Shown: positions 16,933 to 26,593, counted from the first letter of the stretch. The stretch: 64,000 nucleotides of DNA from Parabacteroides sp. TM07-1AC (GCF_003480915.1 NZ_QUKD01000009.1:62001-126000); one strand, 5' to 3'. Translations and numbers: made by a program. The notes: generated by a model not told the origin, from the sequence alone.

Positions 16933-19086
16933 TTATTGGAGATTCAGTCGTTGTCCGGACAATAATTCCCTGACGGTGAATGTGCCTGTATAGGAGCTCG
17001 TTGTCAGCGAAACTGTGTCTGATAATTTACAGCCGGCTTTGACGGAAATGTTGTAGTTGCTGGCATTATTGGCCCTGAATGAATCGAGTATGCTCCTGTC
17101 GGACGATGAGATCGTATAACCCGGTATGGTATATGTTCTCCCGCCTGAAATAACACGAATCTCTCCTGATGTAGCCGTATTCCTGTTCAACTGGTTATCT
17201 ACGTTGATCGTCGCATTACTGAATCCCTGTGCGCTAACCGTTATTTGTTCGCCGCTGTCGTTCTCTGTAGAAGTGAACTCTACGCTTTGTTCTCCGGTGG
17301 GTGCTTCGTTGTAGGTGTAACTGTATCCTCCGTTTACGGCTGTCCATCCGGCTTGCGATGTCGTCAACTTTGTCGTGGCAACGAAGACGGTGAGCGGATA
17401 TTCCGGTGGATAATCTGCATACTGAGGAATAGTAAACTTGAGTGTTGCCGGATTTCCTTCCCCGTAAACGACGATGTTGTCGTTGTTGACAGATACATTT
17501 TCAAACTGACGCGATACCAGGTTGATCTCTGCCGTCTTGAAATAGGCGTTCTCGATGGTGACTGTCTCGTTGCTGTTGTCCAGGCTTGTCCTGAAGTTCA
17601 GTGTTTTTACTCCCGGGTCTTCTGCCCAGTACACATATTTATATACTCCGTTTACAAAGTCGATCTGCAGGTTCTTGTTCGGATCGGTCGGATACAGATA
17701 TTCTGTTGTGATCTCGCACTTCAGCGGATACAGGTAATTGGGTACTCCATCCGGTATCCGGAAAGACAAGGTGATATCCTGATCTTTATTGGTATACAAC
17801 TCCGGTGTGAAACTTGTCGGACTGAAACTATACAGCGTACTCGAAGTGACTGTGATCGTGCGGGAAAGCTTGCCGGCTTTGACTGAGAGGGTTGCATCAT
17901 TCTGTCCGGCATATACCCGGGCAATACGTGCCGTTATATTCCCGCTCCCGTCATATGACAAGCCACTGATGATGTTTCCTCTGTCTTCCTGAACGGATAC
18001 ACTGATCTCTCCGTCGTTCGGAACTTCGTTTTCTGTATAATGGGCTGTTACATTCAATGTCCCTCCCTGAGTGAACAGGAAGTTCAGGCGGCTGACGGTA
18101 AGCCGGTTGTTATCGTTGTCAGAGATGGACGGCGAATCTTTGAAGATGTCGGCGTAGATATTGTTGGATACTTCCGCTTGTTTGGCATCTTCAAAAGAGG
18201 TACTGCCACTTGCCTTCTCGTTGAAGGACTTGATGATCACTTTGTACTGGAAATTCCTGACAATCGTATACGGTCTTTTGTTGTTGTCGAGGAACTGTAT
18301 TTTATAATATAACTCCGGTCCGTCTTTCAGATGTCCTTTAATAATAAGGAAAGACTGATCTTCGTAATAGTTCGGATTTTCGAACATGTATTTATCTTCC
18401 AGATTACAGTCGGCTTCGCTTTGGGCTGTCCTGGACGGGGTTCCCAAAGGCAGGGTTGTTATATCATCCTGAATAGTGAACGGATTCGATATCATATCCG
18501 GGTTGAAAGGAGCAACAGTACCTGTGGCAACAATATTAGCCAGTGCGTAGCCGGTGACCGTAAAATTATCTGTTTCGTTCTGAACCGTCACTTTCGCTTG
18601 GTTACGGAATAGGGTTACGTTCAGCGGGGAGTCCAAAGAAGAAACTTCATTTCTTCCCCAGAAAACCATTTTGCTGCCGAATAAGGCAGGCATAAGTTCT
18701 TTTTCGTCTTTTTCGACGAATGCTTTGTCATTGAATGAAGACCAATTGTCGTAATTGGCTACCACATGGATGATCTTGGTTTCTTCGGATACTTCCGCTT
18801 TGAAAGAACCGTTACCGACGCCGTCTGTTTCCTGGCTGTCGAGCCCGGTTGCATGAACGCGTTCGATAAATAACCCGTTCATGTCGAAGGTCAGCAACCA
18901 GACATCCGAAAGATTATTTTCGAAGGAGGCGGCACGTGTGGCAATCCTGTATTCCGGGATATTCACGGAAACCTTCAGGGTTGCCTTGCCGGGAATACCG
19001 GGCTTCTCCACTTCATATTCGTCCTGACAGGCGAATAAAGTGAATGAAGCGATTAAATATATGATAACATTTTTCATAACTTCCAT
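16933..19086 (-). CDS. Large pilus-locus lipoprotein with Ig-like repeats
   Basis: A 717-residue predicted lipoprotein (C20 in LFAC). The N-terminal third resembles fimbrillins of the Mfa1/DUF4906 type: a strand-rich start KATLKVSVNIPEYRIATRAAS with a Thr-Arg-Ala site at residues 50-52, then VWLLTFDMNGLFIERVHAT. The C-terminal half carries successive beta-sandwich repeats, each with an 'LKF.IP....P.YPL' strand (around residues 430 and 555). It is the last gene of locus 1, 6 bp after the FISUMP-like subunit, so it is probably a distal adhesin or accessory subunit. A second ATG nine bases in could be the true start. The ligand is not recognisable. Confidence 0.65.
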   Translation of the reverse strand: MEVMKNVIIYLIASFTLFACQDEYEVEKPGIPGKATLKVSVNIPEYRIATRAASFENNLSDVWLLTFDMNGLFIERVHATGLDSQETDGVGNGSFKAEVSEETKIIHVVANYDNWSSFNDKAFVEKDEKELMPALFGSKMVFWGRNEVSSLDSPLNVTLFRNQAKVTVQNETDNFTVTGYALANIVATGTVAPFNPDMISNPFTIQDDITTLPLGTPSRTAQSEADCNLEDKYMFENPNYYEDQSFLIIKGHLKDGPELYYKIQFLDNNKRPYTIVRNFQYKVIIKSFNEKASGSTSFEDAKQAEVSNNIYADIFKDSPSISDNDNNRLTVSRLNFLFTQGGTLNVTAHYTENEVPNDGEISVSVQEDRGNIISGLSYDGSGNITARIARVYAGQNDATLSVKAGKLSRTITVTSSTLYSFSPTSFTPELYTNKDQDITLSFRIPDGVPNYLYPLKCEITTEYLYPTDPNKNLQIDFVNGVYKYVYWAEDPGVKTLNFRTSLDNSNETVTIENAYFKTAEINLVSRQFENVSVNNDNIVVYGEGNPATLKFTIPQYADYPPEYPLTVFVATTKLTTSQAGWTAVNGGYSYTYNEAPTGEQSVEFTSTENDSGEQITVSAQGFSNATINVDNQLNRNTATSGEIRVISGGRTYTIPGYTISSSDRSILDSFRANNASNYNISVKAGCKLSDTVSLTTSSYTGTFTVRELLSGQRLNLQ

Positions 19087-19092
19087 CTTTTA

Positions 19093-21078
19093 TTATTTGA
19101 CATCTCTCACACAACGTACAGAAGAACGTAACGGGTTGAAACCGTTGCCTCCTCCGACACGGGGATCCATGAATTGTACGGTCGCACTGGCTCTGGCACT
19201 CCAATACCAGCTCCCTTCCAGGATTTTTTTAACTTCGGCGGCTTTGATGTTCTGGAGTACATCGATCAGATATACTTCAGCCAGTGTCGGCATACGCCAG
19301 TCCGAATAAGTTTCACCGGTCGTTTCATCCCTTTCAACATAGGTCGAACATTTGTTTCTGGAATTCAGATAACTGTCCGATGTCGTCACGCCAAACTGCG
19401 AAGCCAGCATCACGCGGGGAGAGATACGCCGGTTGTTTTCTTCGGTGTCGATGGTTTCATTGCCGGCATCTCTCAGGGGATAACCCAGGACTGCATTGTT
19501 TCTAATGTATTCGGCATACGATCGTCCCAGTGCGGGATTGGCTGCATAATGCGTATAGCCGCTGCCGAAATCTTCATTAAATTCATCAGGATCGGGCAAC
19601 GATGAGAAGTCGGCGACAAAAGAACCGATCACATACATCTTCTTGTTATTCTGTCCCTGGCTGCCGCCCGGTGTCTCTGCTGAGATATCGGAGCTAAGGT
19701 ATACAGCCGGATATTGTGTAACTGTGACTTGTTCTGTCAGATCAACTCCGTTCTTTACCGTGAATACAATCTCTTTAGCCACAAAGTTTTCCGGAAGCGT
19801 ACTGTTTACAACAATGTTTCCTGACTTAACTCCTTGTGAACAGGTAATATCCACTCCGTTAGTCCCGTTTGTTATACTTGTTCCGTTGACGGTGATGTCG
19901 GTTATTTCAACATCCGGGGTAGAAGACTGGAATGTCGTTGTAAAACTGGTCCGGTTTGGCAACGATATGGTTGTCTGTTCTACGTATATGAAGTTGAATC
20001 CTTCTACTGAAACTAAAACTTCTTTGGTAGTCCAGTCTTTGATCGTATAGTTGGCTTTGATTTCTTTGGCCGATTCCGGGGTTTCTGCTCCTGGCTGGTC
20101 AACCAGGATTGTGATGTCATATAGACGGTTACGTTCCAGTTTGTATAGGGCATTACGCTCGGCTTCCTGTTCTTCGGACGGGTTTGCCGTGTCGTCGGAC
20201 GGGAGACGAAAATTCACAGGTACTTTATAATAGTTCTGTGTGTGCTCTTTTCCATCGGGACCGGTTGCCGGAATATTCACGATCAGGTAGGTTTCATTCA
20301 GCTGATCAAGGCTCCAGTCGTTCGGATAGGAATAGACAATGATTTTGTCCGATCCCATTCCATTGGAGATGTCTGTAAAACCAGCCATGTTCTGTAGTTC
20401 AGGAACGACAGGTCCACCACTTTCCACTACGGAAGCGTTGGTTGCATACTTATATAGTTTCTTGCTGATAGTTCCGGCTGAGGAAGCTGTAAAACCATTT
20501 GTATAAGCTGTCGATACCCGTATTTTAGCAGCGGCCCTTTTTAAGGGTACACTGATTTCCTTGTTCACTATCACACCGTCATTCAGTATCTGAGCGGAAG
20601 TTCCGTCCATCATAAAACTATCCTGTTTTTTATCGGGATCCAAGGATGAAACGGCCTGTGCCTGCAATTCGGTACGTGTAAAGCCGTTGGCCGGAATGTT
20701 TTGTGAATAATTTGCCACAACATATGTTTCGTATGCTTTATTCCGGTTGAACTGCTCCTGCATAGCACTCAAGGTGACGAGGTATTCCCCGCTTACCGCT
20801 GTTCCGGAAGCCAAGTCGATATGTTGATAGAAAGAGCAGGCATTCTCTTCTTCCCCGTAGATGAAAACGTCCAGTGTCTTTACCAGGTTTTCATTCAGGT
20901 CATCTTCGCCTGTTTCCGTACCCGCTCTTGTTATGCCGGGATGCGACAGCGATAGCCGGATCGCTATTTTGCCGGAATCCGTGTAAGGCTTACCTTCCAT
21001 CTCTTCCTGACTGCAGGACGAGAGTAACAAAGCAAACATCGATAAGCACAGTATGATATAATTCTTATTTCGTTTCAT
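19093..21078 (-). CDS. Fimbrillin-like pilus protein with C-terminal FISUMP-like module
   Basis: A 661-residue lipoprotein (lipobox LSSC, C22). The N-terminal part is fimbrillin-like (KIAIRLSLSHPGITRAGTE, with Thr-Arg-Ala at residues 50-52, then VKTLDVFIYGEEENACSFYQH). The last ~120 residues contain SDWRMPTLAEVYLI, SWYWSARAS and a final VRCVRD, the pattern of the FISUMP/DUF1566 module found in Fibrobacter and in tip proteins of Bacteroidales pili. It lies 15 bp after the 489-residue subunit and 6 bp before the 717-residue protein. By position it resembles a tip or tip-adaptor subunit. It is the locus 1 counterpart of the 1050-residue protein in locus 2. Confidence 0.72.
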   Translation of the reverse strand: MKRNKNYIILCLSMFALLLSSCSQEEMEGKPYTDSGKIAIRLSLSHPGITRAGTETGEDDLNENLVKTLDVFIYGEEENACSFYQHIDLASGTAVSGEYLVTLSAMQEQFNRNKAYETYVVANYSQNIPANGFTRTELQAQAVSSLDPDKKQDSFMMDGTSAQILNDGVIVNKEISVPLKRAAAKIRVSTAYTNGFTASSAGTISKKLYKYATNASVVESGGPVVPELQNMAGFTDISNGMGSDKIIVYSYPNDWSLDQLNETYLIVNIPATGPDGKEHTQNYYKVPVNFRLPSDDTANPSEEQEAERNALYKLERNRLYDITILVDQPGAETPESAKEIKANYTIKDWTTKEVLVSVEGFNFIYVEQTTISLPNRTSFTTTFQSSTPDVEITDITVNGTSITNGTNGVDITCSQGVKSGNIVVNSTLPENFVAKEIVFTVKNGVDLTEQVTVTQYPAVYLSSDISAETPGGSQGQNNKKMYVIGSFVADFSSLPDPDEFNEDFGSGYTHYAANPALGRSYAEYIRNNAVLGYPLRDAGNETIDTEENNRRISPRVMLASQFGVTTSDSYLNSRNKCSTYVERDETTGETYSDWRMPTLAEVYLIDVLQNIKAAEVKKILEGSWYWSARASATVQFMDPRVGGGNGFNPLRSSVRCVRDVK

Positions 21079-21093
21079 AACCCTTTTCTCCTT

Positions 21094-22563
21094 TTATTTA
21101 TATTCTGTTTGTGTGATCAGAATATCTGTGTCATTATCACCCGGAAAGTTCCGTGATCCGTTGCTCTGTACCGGATTGATCTTCAGTTTTTCTCCTCCGA
21201 CGGTGATATACAATCGGACTATCCTTTGGGTACCTCCCCAGGGTTTTGTTGCTCCGACCTTTATTTCGTAAGTATTATCTCCTGCAATACCTTTTGAAAT
21301 AGCCAGTTTATCCGCGGTCGAGCCTACTTTCCCGAAGGTAAATTCAAGTCCGTTTGTTAATGTCGCTGTCCAGATGGCCCCGGCCGGACCTGTCAGGCGA
21401 AAGTTGTAACTGACATAAGATGTCTTGTTTTGCGGTTCGCCGTTTTGCACATACGGATATTGTACGATGCCGTTAGTGGCATCGGTATTGTTAGCTGTGA
21501 GCTCATAATCTCCCTCCTTTACCACATGACCGATCTCCGATACGGATTTGGTCCAGGGGAGTGTGATCGTTTTAAGTTCCAGGATATTATCCGGATGGTC
21601 GATGATGCCCATAACTGTATATACCGTGTTCCGCTTCAGACTGTATTTGCTATCCGTCTGCCCGTTGTCGGTTATATAGGCTTTATATTTGTAAGGCTGT
21701 CCGTCTATCGTTACCGAGATTCTCAGATAAGGTGTGACCTGCGAATCGGGAGCCGACGGACCGGCAATATTCTGATAGCTGTAAAAAGAGACCATCGCAT
21801 TATCCGGGGTAATCACGGAAAGGTCTTCAGGAACGCGTATCAGTGAATTTGCGGTACTGAACGCTTGTCTTTCATCTCTTTTTTCAACAGGTGAAACCAT
21901 GACCGTGTTCTGATATTTACTGCGTGTATTAGTAACCTGGTTCACCAGCTCGATTGAGTTCACGACTACTTCACTATCCTTATACTTCGTATTTTTGAAC
22001 ATATAAATGTCCAGGCGTGAAACCAACCGTTCCATCGGTACGGTTACCTCCGTCAGGAAATCTTCTATCGGTGTTTCCTGTTTGCCGACCATCAAGATAT
22101 TGGTATCACTGAAACCGTTCTGATTTGAAATGGTCAACCCCTCCAGATATTGCAAAGTAGGCTTTCCCAGGTCTTCTAAAGTGACTTTAGCATCTGACGA
22201 ATTGAAAAAGACTTTATCCGGATCGTTATAATTTCCTATTGCATAAATTATTTTTGTTTGCGGGGAAACCTGGACAGACCGGAGCAGTTCGTCCGTATAT
22301 TGTGGTGTTATGACCGGAATCAACTCAGCATATTCGCAACTACCGTCCGCTTTATTGAATACGTAGAGTGCCAGGCTCGAAAATTTACCGTCACCTCCTT
22401 TTGTCAGGTTGTCTGCCGTAGCGCGGGTGGAGATGGTCATGTTTAGTCGGGCATCCATTTTCGCCGCGGTTGGATCCGTATCCTGGTTTTCACTACAGGA
22501 TGCCACCAGCAGGACGACAATGAAAAGACTTATTGCCGCTATATATTTATTCTTGATTTTCAT
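21094..22563 (-). CDS. FimA/Mfa1-family fimbrillin (accessory pilus subunit)
   Basis: A 489-residue lipoprotein (LVASC, C23). It shows the standard fimbrillin lay-out: a short linker, a strand ARLNMTISTRATADN with a predicted Arg cleavage point at R47, FSSLALYVFNKADGSCEY, then the 'KIIYAIGNYN' strand and 'VPMERLVSRLDIYMFKN'. The latter is the conserved '.R..ARl.i' strand of the N-terminal domain. The C-terminal part has a Pro-rich strand set ending NDTDILITQTEY. It lies between the Mfa2-like anchor (12-bp gap) and the FISUMP protein (15-bp gap), so it probably corresponds to an accessory subunit such as FimC/Mfa3. Confidence 0.75.
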   Translation of the reverse strand: MKIKNKYIAAISLFIVVLLVASCSENQDTDPTAAKMDARLNMTISTRATADNLTKGGDGKFSSLALYVFNKADGSCEYAELIPVITPQYTDELLRSVQVSPQTKIIYAIGNYNDPDKVFFNSSDAKVTLEDLGKPTLQYLEGLTISNQNGFSDTNILMVGKQETPIEDFLTEVTVPMERLVSRLDIYMFKNTKYKDSEVVVNSIELVNQVTNTRSKYQNTVMVSPVEKRDERQAFSTANSLIRVPEDLSVITPDNAMVSFYSYQNIAGPSAPDSQVTPYLRISVTIDGQPYKYKAYITDNGQTDSKYSLKRNTVYTVMGIIDHPDNILELKTITLPWTKSVSEIGHVVKEGDYELTANNTDATNGIVQYPYVQNGEPQNKTSYVSYNFRLTGPAGAIWTATLTNGLEFTFGKVGSTADKLAISKGIAGDNTYEIKVGATKPWGGTQRIVRLYITVGGEKLKINPVQSNGSRNFPGDNDTDILITQTEYK

Positions 22564-22575
22564 ATGCTTATGGGC

Positions 22576-23454
22576 TTATCCGAGGCCCGGTATTATCACC
22601 TCTTCGTCCCAGGGTTTGACTGTGACCGAGGTACCATTGAAGCGGAAGCGGATTCCTACCGTCACTTCGTTGATCCCGTTGACCGTGATCTGGTTATCTT
22701 GCATGAAATCCTTTAACTTCAATGTGTATATTGTTTTGTTAGTTTCTTTTCTAATCAGATTGATATAGATACCATTTTCATCGTTGAATCGTAGAACATT
22801 GAACTTTGTGTTAAAACTGGATGCGTTATCCTCTTTGCGGGCAACCGGCCTGTACGAAACATTCTCCGAAGAGAATGTTTTCGCAAAGTCGACTGTCGGG
22901 CTCAGGTTGCCGATCTCGATATCGATCGGGGATATGCCATCTGCCAGAGCTTCTTCTTCCAGTCCAGTCAGTTCAATGTACATTTTTATATGCGAGCTAC
23001 TAAAATAAACGGTATCTTCACTTGAGTTGTCCTGAAATATTTCAATGTCCCTGCTTCCAATGTACAGGCTGTCATTAGTGGTGATCAATTCTTTTGTAAA
23101 ATAGTGAGGGGCTGCAACCAAAGCGTTTTTTAAAGTTGAAACCTGGTCGATTCGGGTGTCGTTCCGGGAATTTCCCCAACAGATGATCCGGTATTTGCCT
23201 GCCGGAAGATTGAGGGGAGTTCCCTGTTCGCGTCTTAAATCACTCTGATCCAGTCCGATCGATTGTACTAGTGCTCCGTTTTCGCCATATACATACAGAT
23301 CCACTTTCTCTATTTTTTCAGGGAATATTTCCTTTGTCCCGTCTCCGAAGTATCTGAAGACCAGGTTCGTGTCGCAACTAGCCAGATCTTCTTTGATACA
23401 ACCGGTCATCAGGGCAACCCATAATATGATGCTGAAATATATAATACGTTTCAT
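22576..23454 (-). CDS. FimB/Mfa2-family pilus anchor lipoprotein
   Basis: A 292-residue lipoprotein (LMTGC, C19). It contains IKEDLASCDTNLVFRYFG and VDLYVYGENGALVQSIGL, then LPAGKYRIICWGNSRND, the signature strands of the FimB/Mfa2 family that anchors pili to the outer membrane and limits their length. Unlike the other subunits of this locus it has no Thr-Arg/Lys-Ala site after the lipobox. This fits an uncleaved, lipid-anchored base subunit. Its last strand (VTVKPWDEEVIIPGLG) resembles the end of the stalk protein encoded just upstream. Confidence 0.82.
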   Translation of the reverse strand: MKRIIYFSIILWVALMTGCIKEDLASCDTNLVFRYFGDGTKEIFPEKIEKVDLYVYGENGALVQSIGLDQSDLRREQGTPLNLPAGKYRIICWGNSRNDTRIDQVSTLKNALVAAPHYFTKELITTNDSLYIGSRDIEIFQDNSSEDTVYFSSSHIKMYIELTGLEEEALADGISPIDIEIGNLSPTVDFAKTFSSENVSYRPVARKEDNASSFNTKFNVLRFNDENGIYINLIRKETNKTIYTLKLKDFMQDNQITVNGINEVTVGIRFRFNGTSVTVKPWDEEVIIPGLG

Positions 23455-23490
23455 TTGTTCTGTATGTTGAAATTATGTTGAAATTGGAAA

Positions 23491-24714
23491 TTACTGATCC
23501 AGATCGAATCCCGGAGTAATCGTTTCTTCTGCCCAGGGAGCGATCGTTACGTGAACTAAGACGTTAAACTGGATATTTTCCAGGTCATTATCGAGCATCG
23601 GGATCAGTTCGACATCCATGTTATAGATCGTACCCGGTTTGAAGTCGGCAGCCGTCATCTCAACATTCGGTTCTTTGAAATACTTCACGATGTTGGCAAA
23701 GCGTGCCTTGTTGGCCAGCGACGGGTTGAATGCTGTCGTATTGTCGGACTGCATGCCTACAACATTGATATTTGCCAGGTCGAGGTGTATTGTCGGTATC
23801 TCTGATCCCGGGAAGAAGTTGAACGCATAGCTCTTTCCTGCTGGTGGAACCATCACCATCGTTTGATAAGTTCCTCCTGAATAGTTGTTGTAGCTGGCAT
23901 ACGATGCGGCATCATTGGCGGTAGGCTGATTGAACAACCATTTGCCTTCCAGGATATTGTTCACGGCTGAAGCATTGCTGTACAGGTCTTCCACATTTGT
24001 CGAATCGTGATAAGTATTGAAGAATTTATTCAGGTAAATACCTTTCAGGTCCGCAGTAAAGTCTTCCCAAGTGACTGTTGCTGTTTCTTTTTTTCCTCCA
24101 ACGACACGTGTGAATGTGAACTCTTTCGTATCCGTAAAATAAATTCGGTTTATTTGTATACGGGCAAGGATCGGTTTGATGGTCACATTCGCCGTATAAG
24201 TCTGTCCGGAAGTCGGGTCCGGTTCAACCGGTTCGGCGACGATCGGTGTCAGGTCTTCATCTACGCCGAAATATAATACGCCTGATCCTTGTTGTTGGTC
24301 AAGTGTCGTCGTTATCTGGTTATCCGTTACTGCACTGCCTGGATTACCATATACATATACTTTGGATACGGTTTGAGGCACATTGATGAATTTTAAACCG
24401 GACCCTTCTCCTGTGGCAGTCAGTTTGCTCCAGTCGGAATCGGCTGCAGCATCTTTGTTGACTGTTTTGGATACAACGACACTGCCGCTGGCATCTGTCA
24501 GGTTGATAAGTACACTACCGACATTTATGGTGTCTTTGGTCAGGAAATTCCCGGCTTCTGCCGCTTTTGTCTTGATACCTGACATGCCTGCCAATGATAC
24601 GGAGATGGATTTTGGACCTTTGCCCGCATTAGGAACCGGGGCTTCGTCATCATTATTACATGCAAATAAAGTGGCTACAGCAAATAATGCTGTAAATAAA
24701 TTTCTGATACTCAT
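23491..24714 (-). CDS. Putative stalk fimbrillin, Mfa1/FimA type
   Basis: A 407-residue lipoprotein precursor (LFAC, C19) with a candidate processing point after K50 in SGIKTKAAEAG. The N-terminal domain has VGSVLINLTDASGSVV and the C-terminal domain ends VTIAPWAEETITPGFDLDQ, the donor-strand-like end seen in type V pilins. It contains TVTIKPILARIQINRIYF, the conserved strand that joins the two domains. By its first position after the DUF3575 gene and its placement directly before the Mfa2-like anchor it is the likely polymerising major subunit. Assembly would involve lipoprotein export, Arg/Lys-specific trimming and donor-strand exchange at the cell surface. Confidence 0.75.
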   Translation of the reverse strand: MSIRNLFTALFAVATLFACNNDDEAPVPNAGKGPKSISVSLAGMSGIKTKAAEAGNFLTKDTINVGSVLINLTDASGSVVVSKTVNKDAAADSDWSKLTATGEGSGLKFINVPQTVSKVYVYGNPGSAVTDNQITTTLDQQQGSGVLYFGVDEDLTPIVAEPVEPDPTSGQTYTANVTIKPILARIQINRIYFTDTKEFTFTRVVGGKKETATVTWEDFTADLKGIYLNKFFNTYHDSTNVEDLYSNASAVNNILEGKWLFNQPTANDAASYASYNNYSGGTYQTMVMVPPAGKSYAFNFFPGSEIPTIHLDLANINVVGMQSDNTTAFNPSLANKARFANIVKYFKEPNVEMTAADFKPGTIYNMDVELIPMLDNDLENIQFNVLVHVTIAPWAEETITPGFDLDQ

Positions 24715-24864
24715 AACTCTCTGAAATTAATGATTAATACTCTGTGTGGAAGTCTTTCCCCCCTGTCTTCATTAGTGGTATCTTATGCCTTATCAGGGCA
24801 TAAGGATGGCTGTACATATGAGAATATATGCAAAATGTTTCTTAAATTTAATACTGTCTTTTGT
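24715..24864. other. Spacer between the DUF3575 gene and the stalk fimbrillin
   Basis: 150 bp with a short hairpin (CTTATGCC...GGCATAAG, about 24783-24806). It lies between the barrel gene and the stalk gene and may give separate mRNA levels for the two. Confidence 0.35.
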
Positions 24865-25446
24865 TTATTTGAGGATATAGATGAGGCTCAGACCGGCTTT
24901 GGTCGGACCGAAATAATTCCTGTGGTCGTCTTTTATTTTACTACCACATTTGCCACAGGGATATTTGTCGTAATCCAGATAAGCATAACCGACTCCGATC
25001 GTTGCCTCTATGCTAAGGCGCTTATTCAGTATCCAATGATACCCGTATGAAACTCCTGCACCATATAGGTTACCCTGATAGCGACGATCTTTCAGACCCA
25101 GCATTTTGATGCCGCCAACGTTGTATTCGGCATAATGTGCATGGAGTCCGAAAAAGTGTCCGTTGAATCGTTCGCAGGTCCAGTAGCGAACCTCAGGTTG
25201 AACCAACCAGTGCTTGAGTTTCTTACTGTCAGAAAATGTCCATGGATTGTAATTTCCGGACAGGTCAAGAGTAAATTTATCGGATAGTCCTATTTCAAAC
25301 CCCAGGTTAGGAGTTGTAGTCGCCCAATATAATGCATTTGTTTTGATTGCATAAGCCGGTAAATGGTCTCTATTCTCTTTTACTTGTGCTGTTATGCCAC
25401 TGATAAATGCATAAATAATGCATATTATCAATATTTCTCTTCTCAT
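24865..25446 (-). CDS. DUF3575-family outer-membrane barrel protein of pilus locus 1
   Basis: A 193-residue protein with a signal peptide cleaved after ITA. It has alternating beta-strands and many aromatic residues: KTNALYWATTTPNLGFEIGL, HWLVQPEVRYWTCE and YGAGVSYGYHWIL, then YILK at the end. This matches DUF3575, a small OmpA-barrel-like family commonly found at the head of Bacteroidales fimbrial operons. It carries a CxxC pair (C164 and C167 in YPCGKCG) shared with its paralogue at 45507-46073. The role in pilus assembly is not established. It is the first gene of the locus 1 operon proper, 150 bp before the stalk gene. Confidence 0.8.
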   Translation of the reverse strand: MRREILIICIIYAFISGITAQVKENRDHLPAYAIKTNALYWATTTPNLGFEIGLSDKFTLDLSGNYNPWTFSDSKKLKHWLVQPEVRYWTCERFNGHFFGLHAHYAEYNVGGIKMLGLKDRRYQGNLYGAGVSYGYHWILNKRLSIEATIGVGYAYLDYDKYPCGKCGSKIKDDHRNYFGPTKAGLSLIYILK

Positions 25447-25644
25447 CGTACTTTTTACTCACAAATTGTTAAACATCCAAGAAGAATCTTCCCCACTATA
25501 ATAGACGTTTTGCGTCTTGATTATTACCCTGTGAGACTCTTGCTCTCTTTATGAATGAAACAACTCTAATTCAGATAAGTTTTAGAAAGTATGTAGAATA
25601 AGAAATTTTGACATAACATTTACTTTTGATGATACTATTTAAGG

Positions 25645-26061
25645 TTAAAAGGGTTCAAAAACTACTTTTTCACCATCCAGCAAGCCGGATAATTCGTATG
25701 GGCTTATAACTAACTGGTCGAAAAAAAGATAATCACCATTCGGGTATTCCATGTAAATGGATCCGTAGTAATCGTCATCCCATTCCCAGTAGAAAGAGTT
25801 ATGAAGTTCTTCAAAGTCTCCCGGAAAATCACTGAAATAGCGTACGATGGTTTCTTTGCCGTCACCGTTGGAATAGAATGTAATGTGTTGTGTACAGGGA
25901 TAACCATTGGAATCGATGTATTCATCATACCACCCTGTAGCATTGCACAGCAGATATTCAGGATCATCGTCAATAGGATCGAACGGTTTATCCTGGCAAC
26001 TATTGAATCCGCAGAGGACAGTGAGTAGTAAAATAAGACTGAGTATGCTTTTCTTTTTCAT
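25645..26061 (-). CDS. Small acidic lipoprotein of unknown function
   Basis: A 138-residue predicted lipoprotein (FNSC, C22). The mature part is acidic and aromatic (QDKPFDPIDDDPEYLL, FYWEWDDDYYGSIYMEYPNGDYLFFD) and probably a small beta-sandwich or lipocalin-like barrel. I do not recognise a family. It has its own -7 box (TATCTTTG on the minus strand, 26085-26092). It stands 198 bp from the DUF3575 gene, so membership in the pilus operon is uncertain. Confidence 0.6.
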   Translation of the reverse strand: MKKKSILSLILLLTVLCGFNSCQDKPFDPIDDDPEYLLCNATGWYDEYIDSNGYPCTQHITFYSNGDGKETIVRYFSDFPGDFEELHNSFYWEWDDDYYGSIYMEYPNGDYLFFDQLVISPYELSGLLDGEKVVFEPF

Positions 26062-26192
26062 AATGTTTTTCTTTAATACTGGTACAAAGATAGTTTATGT
26101 TTTAATAAGTTTAAAACATGGTGCTGATCTGTCTGATGGATGATAGGATAAATATATCAATTTTAGAAATATGAGCTATATATCCAGTTTGT

Positions 26193-26312
26193 ATTAAGGA
26201 ACGCAGATGACGCAGACGAGCGCAGATAAACGCAGATAATATACTGTTTTAAAGAAAATAAAAAGTCTGCGAACATCTGCGTATTCTGCGTCATCTGCGT
26301 CCCCTAATACGA
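26193..26312. repeat. CGCAGAT-type inverted repeat (REP-like)
   Basis: The left arm (about 26193-26227, built from ACGCAGATGACGCAGACGAG) is largely the reverse complement of the right arm (about 26274-26312, ATCTGCGTATTCTGCGTCAT then CTGCGT). Similar CGCAGA repeats are widespread in bacterial genomes as dispersed intergenic hairpins. Confidence 0.65.
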
Positions 26313-26387
26313 TCTGAATAGGTTCAATTCTGATAAAAGGTGAGCTATATTATAGAGAGAACACAGGTGACATAGATTCCCCAAAAA

Positions 26388-26442
26388 CTCGTTTAAAACG
26401 GACTTTAAGCTCGTTTAAAACAAGTTTTCGCTCGTTTAAAAC
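26388..26442. repeat. Three phased CTCGTTTAAAAC repeats
   Basis: Copies start at 26388, 26410 and 26431, a spacing of 22 and 21 bp (two helical turns). The third copy reads CTCGTTTAAAACGAG, a perfect palindrome. Confidence 0.7.
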
Positions 26443-26511
26443 GAGATTTGGGTTTCCTAATTGATTTGTCCGTATTAGATCATTGATAATCATAGAATTA
26501 TCTGCTATTTA

Positions 26512-26556
26512 ATAAAAAAAAGAGCTACCCCGTTTCCGTGCTTGACATGGGGATAA
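26512..26556 (-). terminator. Terminator of the detached fimbrillin-like gene
   Basis: On the minus strand TATCCCC ... GGGGTA form a stem followed by a run of about eight T (A on the plus strand at 26513-26521). Confidence 0.55.
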
Positions 26557-26593
26557 GATAGTTCAATTTTGATAAGTTTTACTCCTTTAATAT

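Larger units (their letters stand above)
26062..26593. other. Repeat-rich intergenic region in pilus locus 1
   Basis: About 530 bp without a gene. It contains a long imperfect hairpin made of CGCAGAT-type repeats (26193-26312), three phased copies of CTCGTTTAAAAC (26388-26442), and the terminator of the upstream fimbrillin-like gene (26512-26556). Confidence 0.7.

Noticed and set aside
26388..26442. CRISPR array
   Set aside because: Only three 12-bp copies at 21-22 bp spacing, no repeat-spacer regularity of the right size, and no cas genes in the window.
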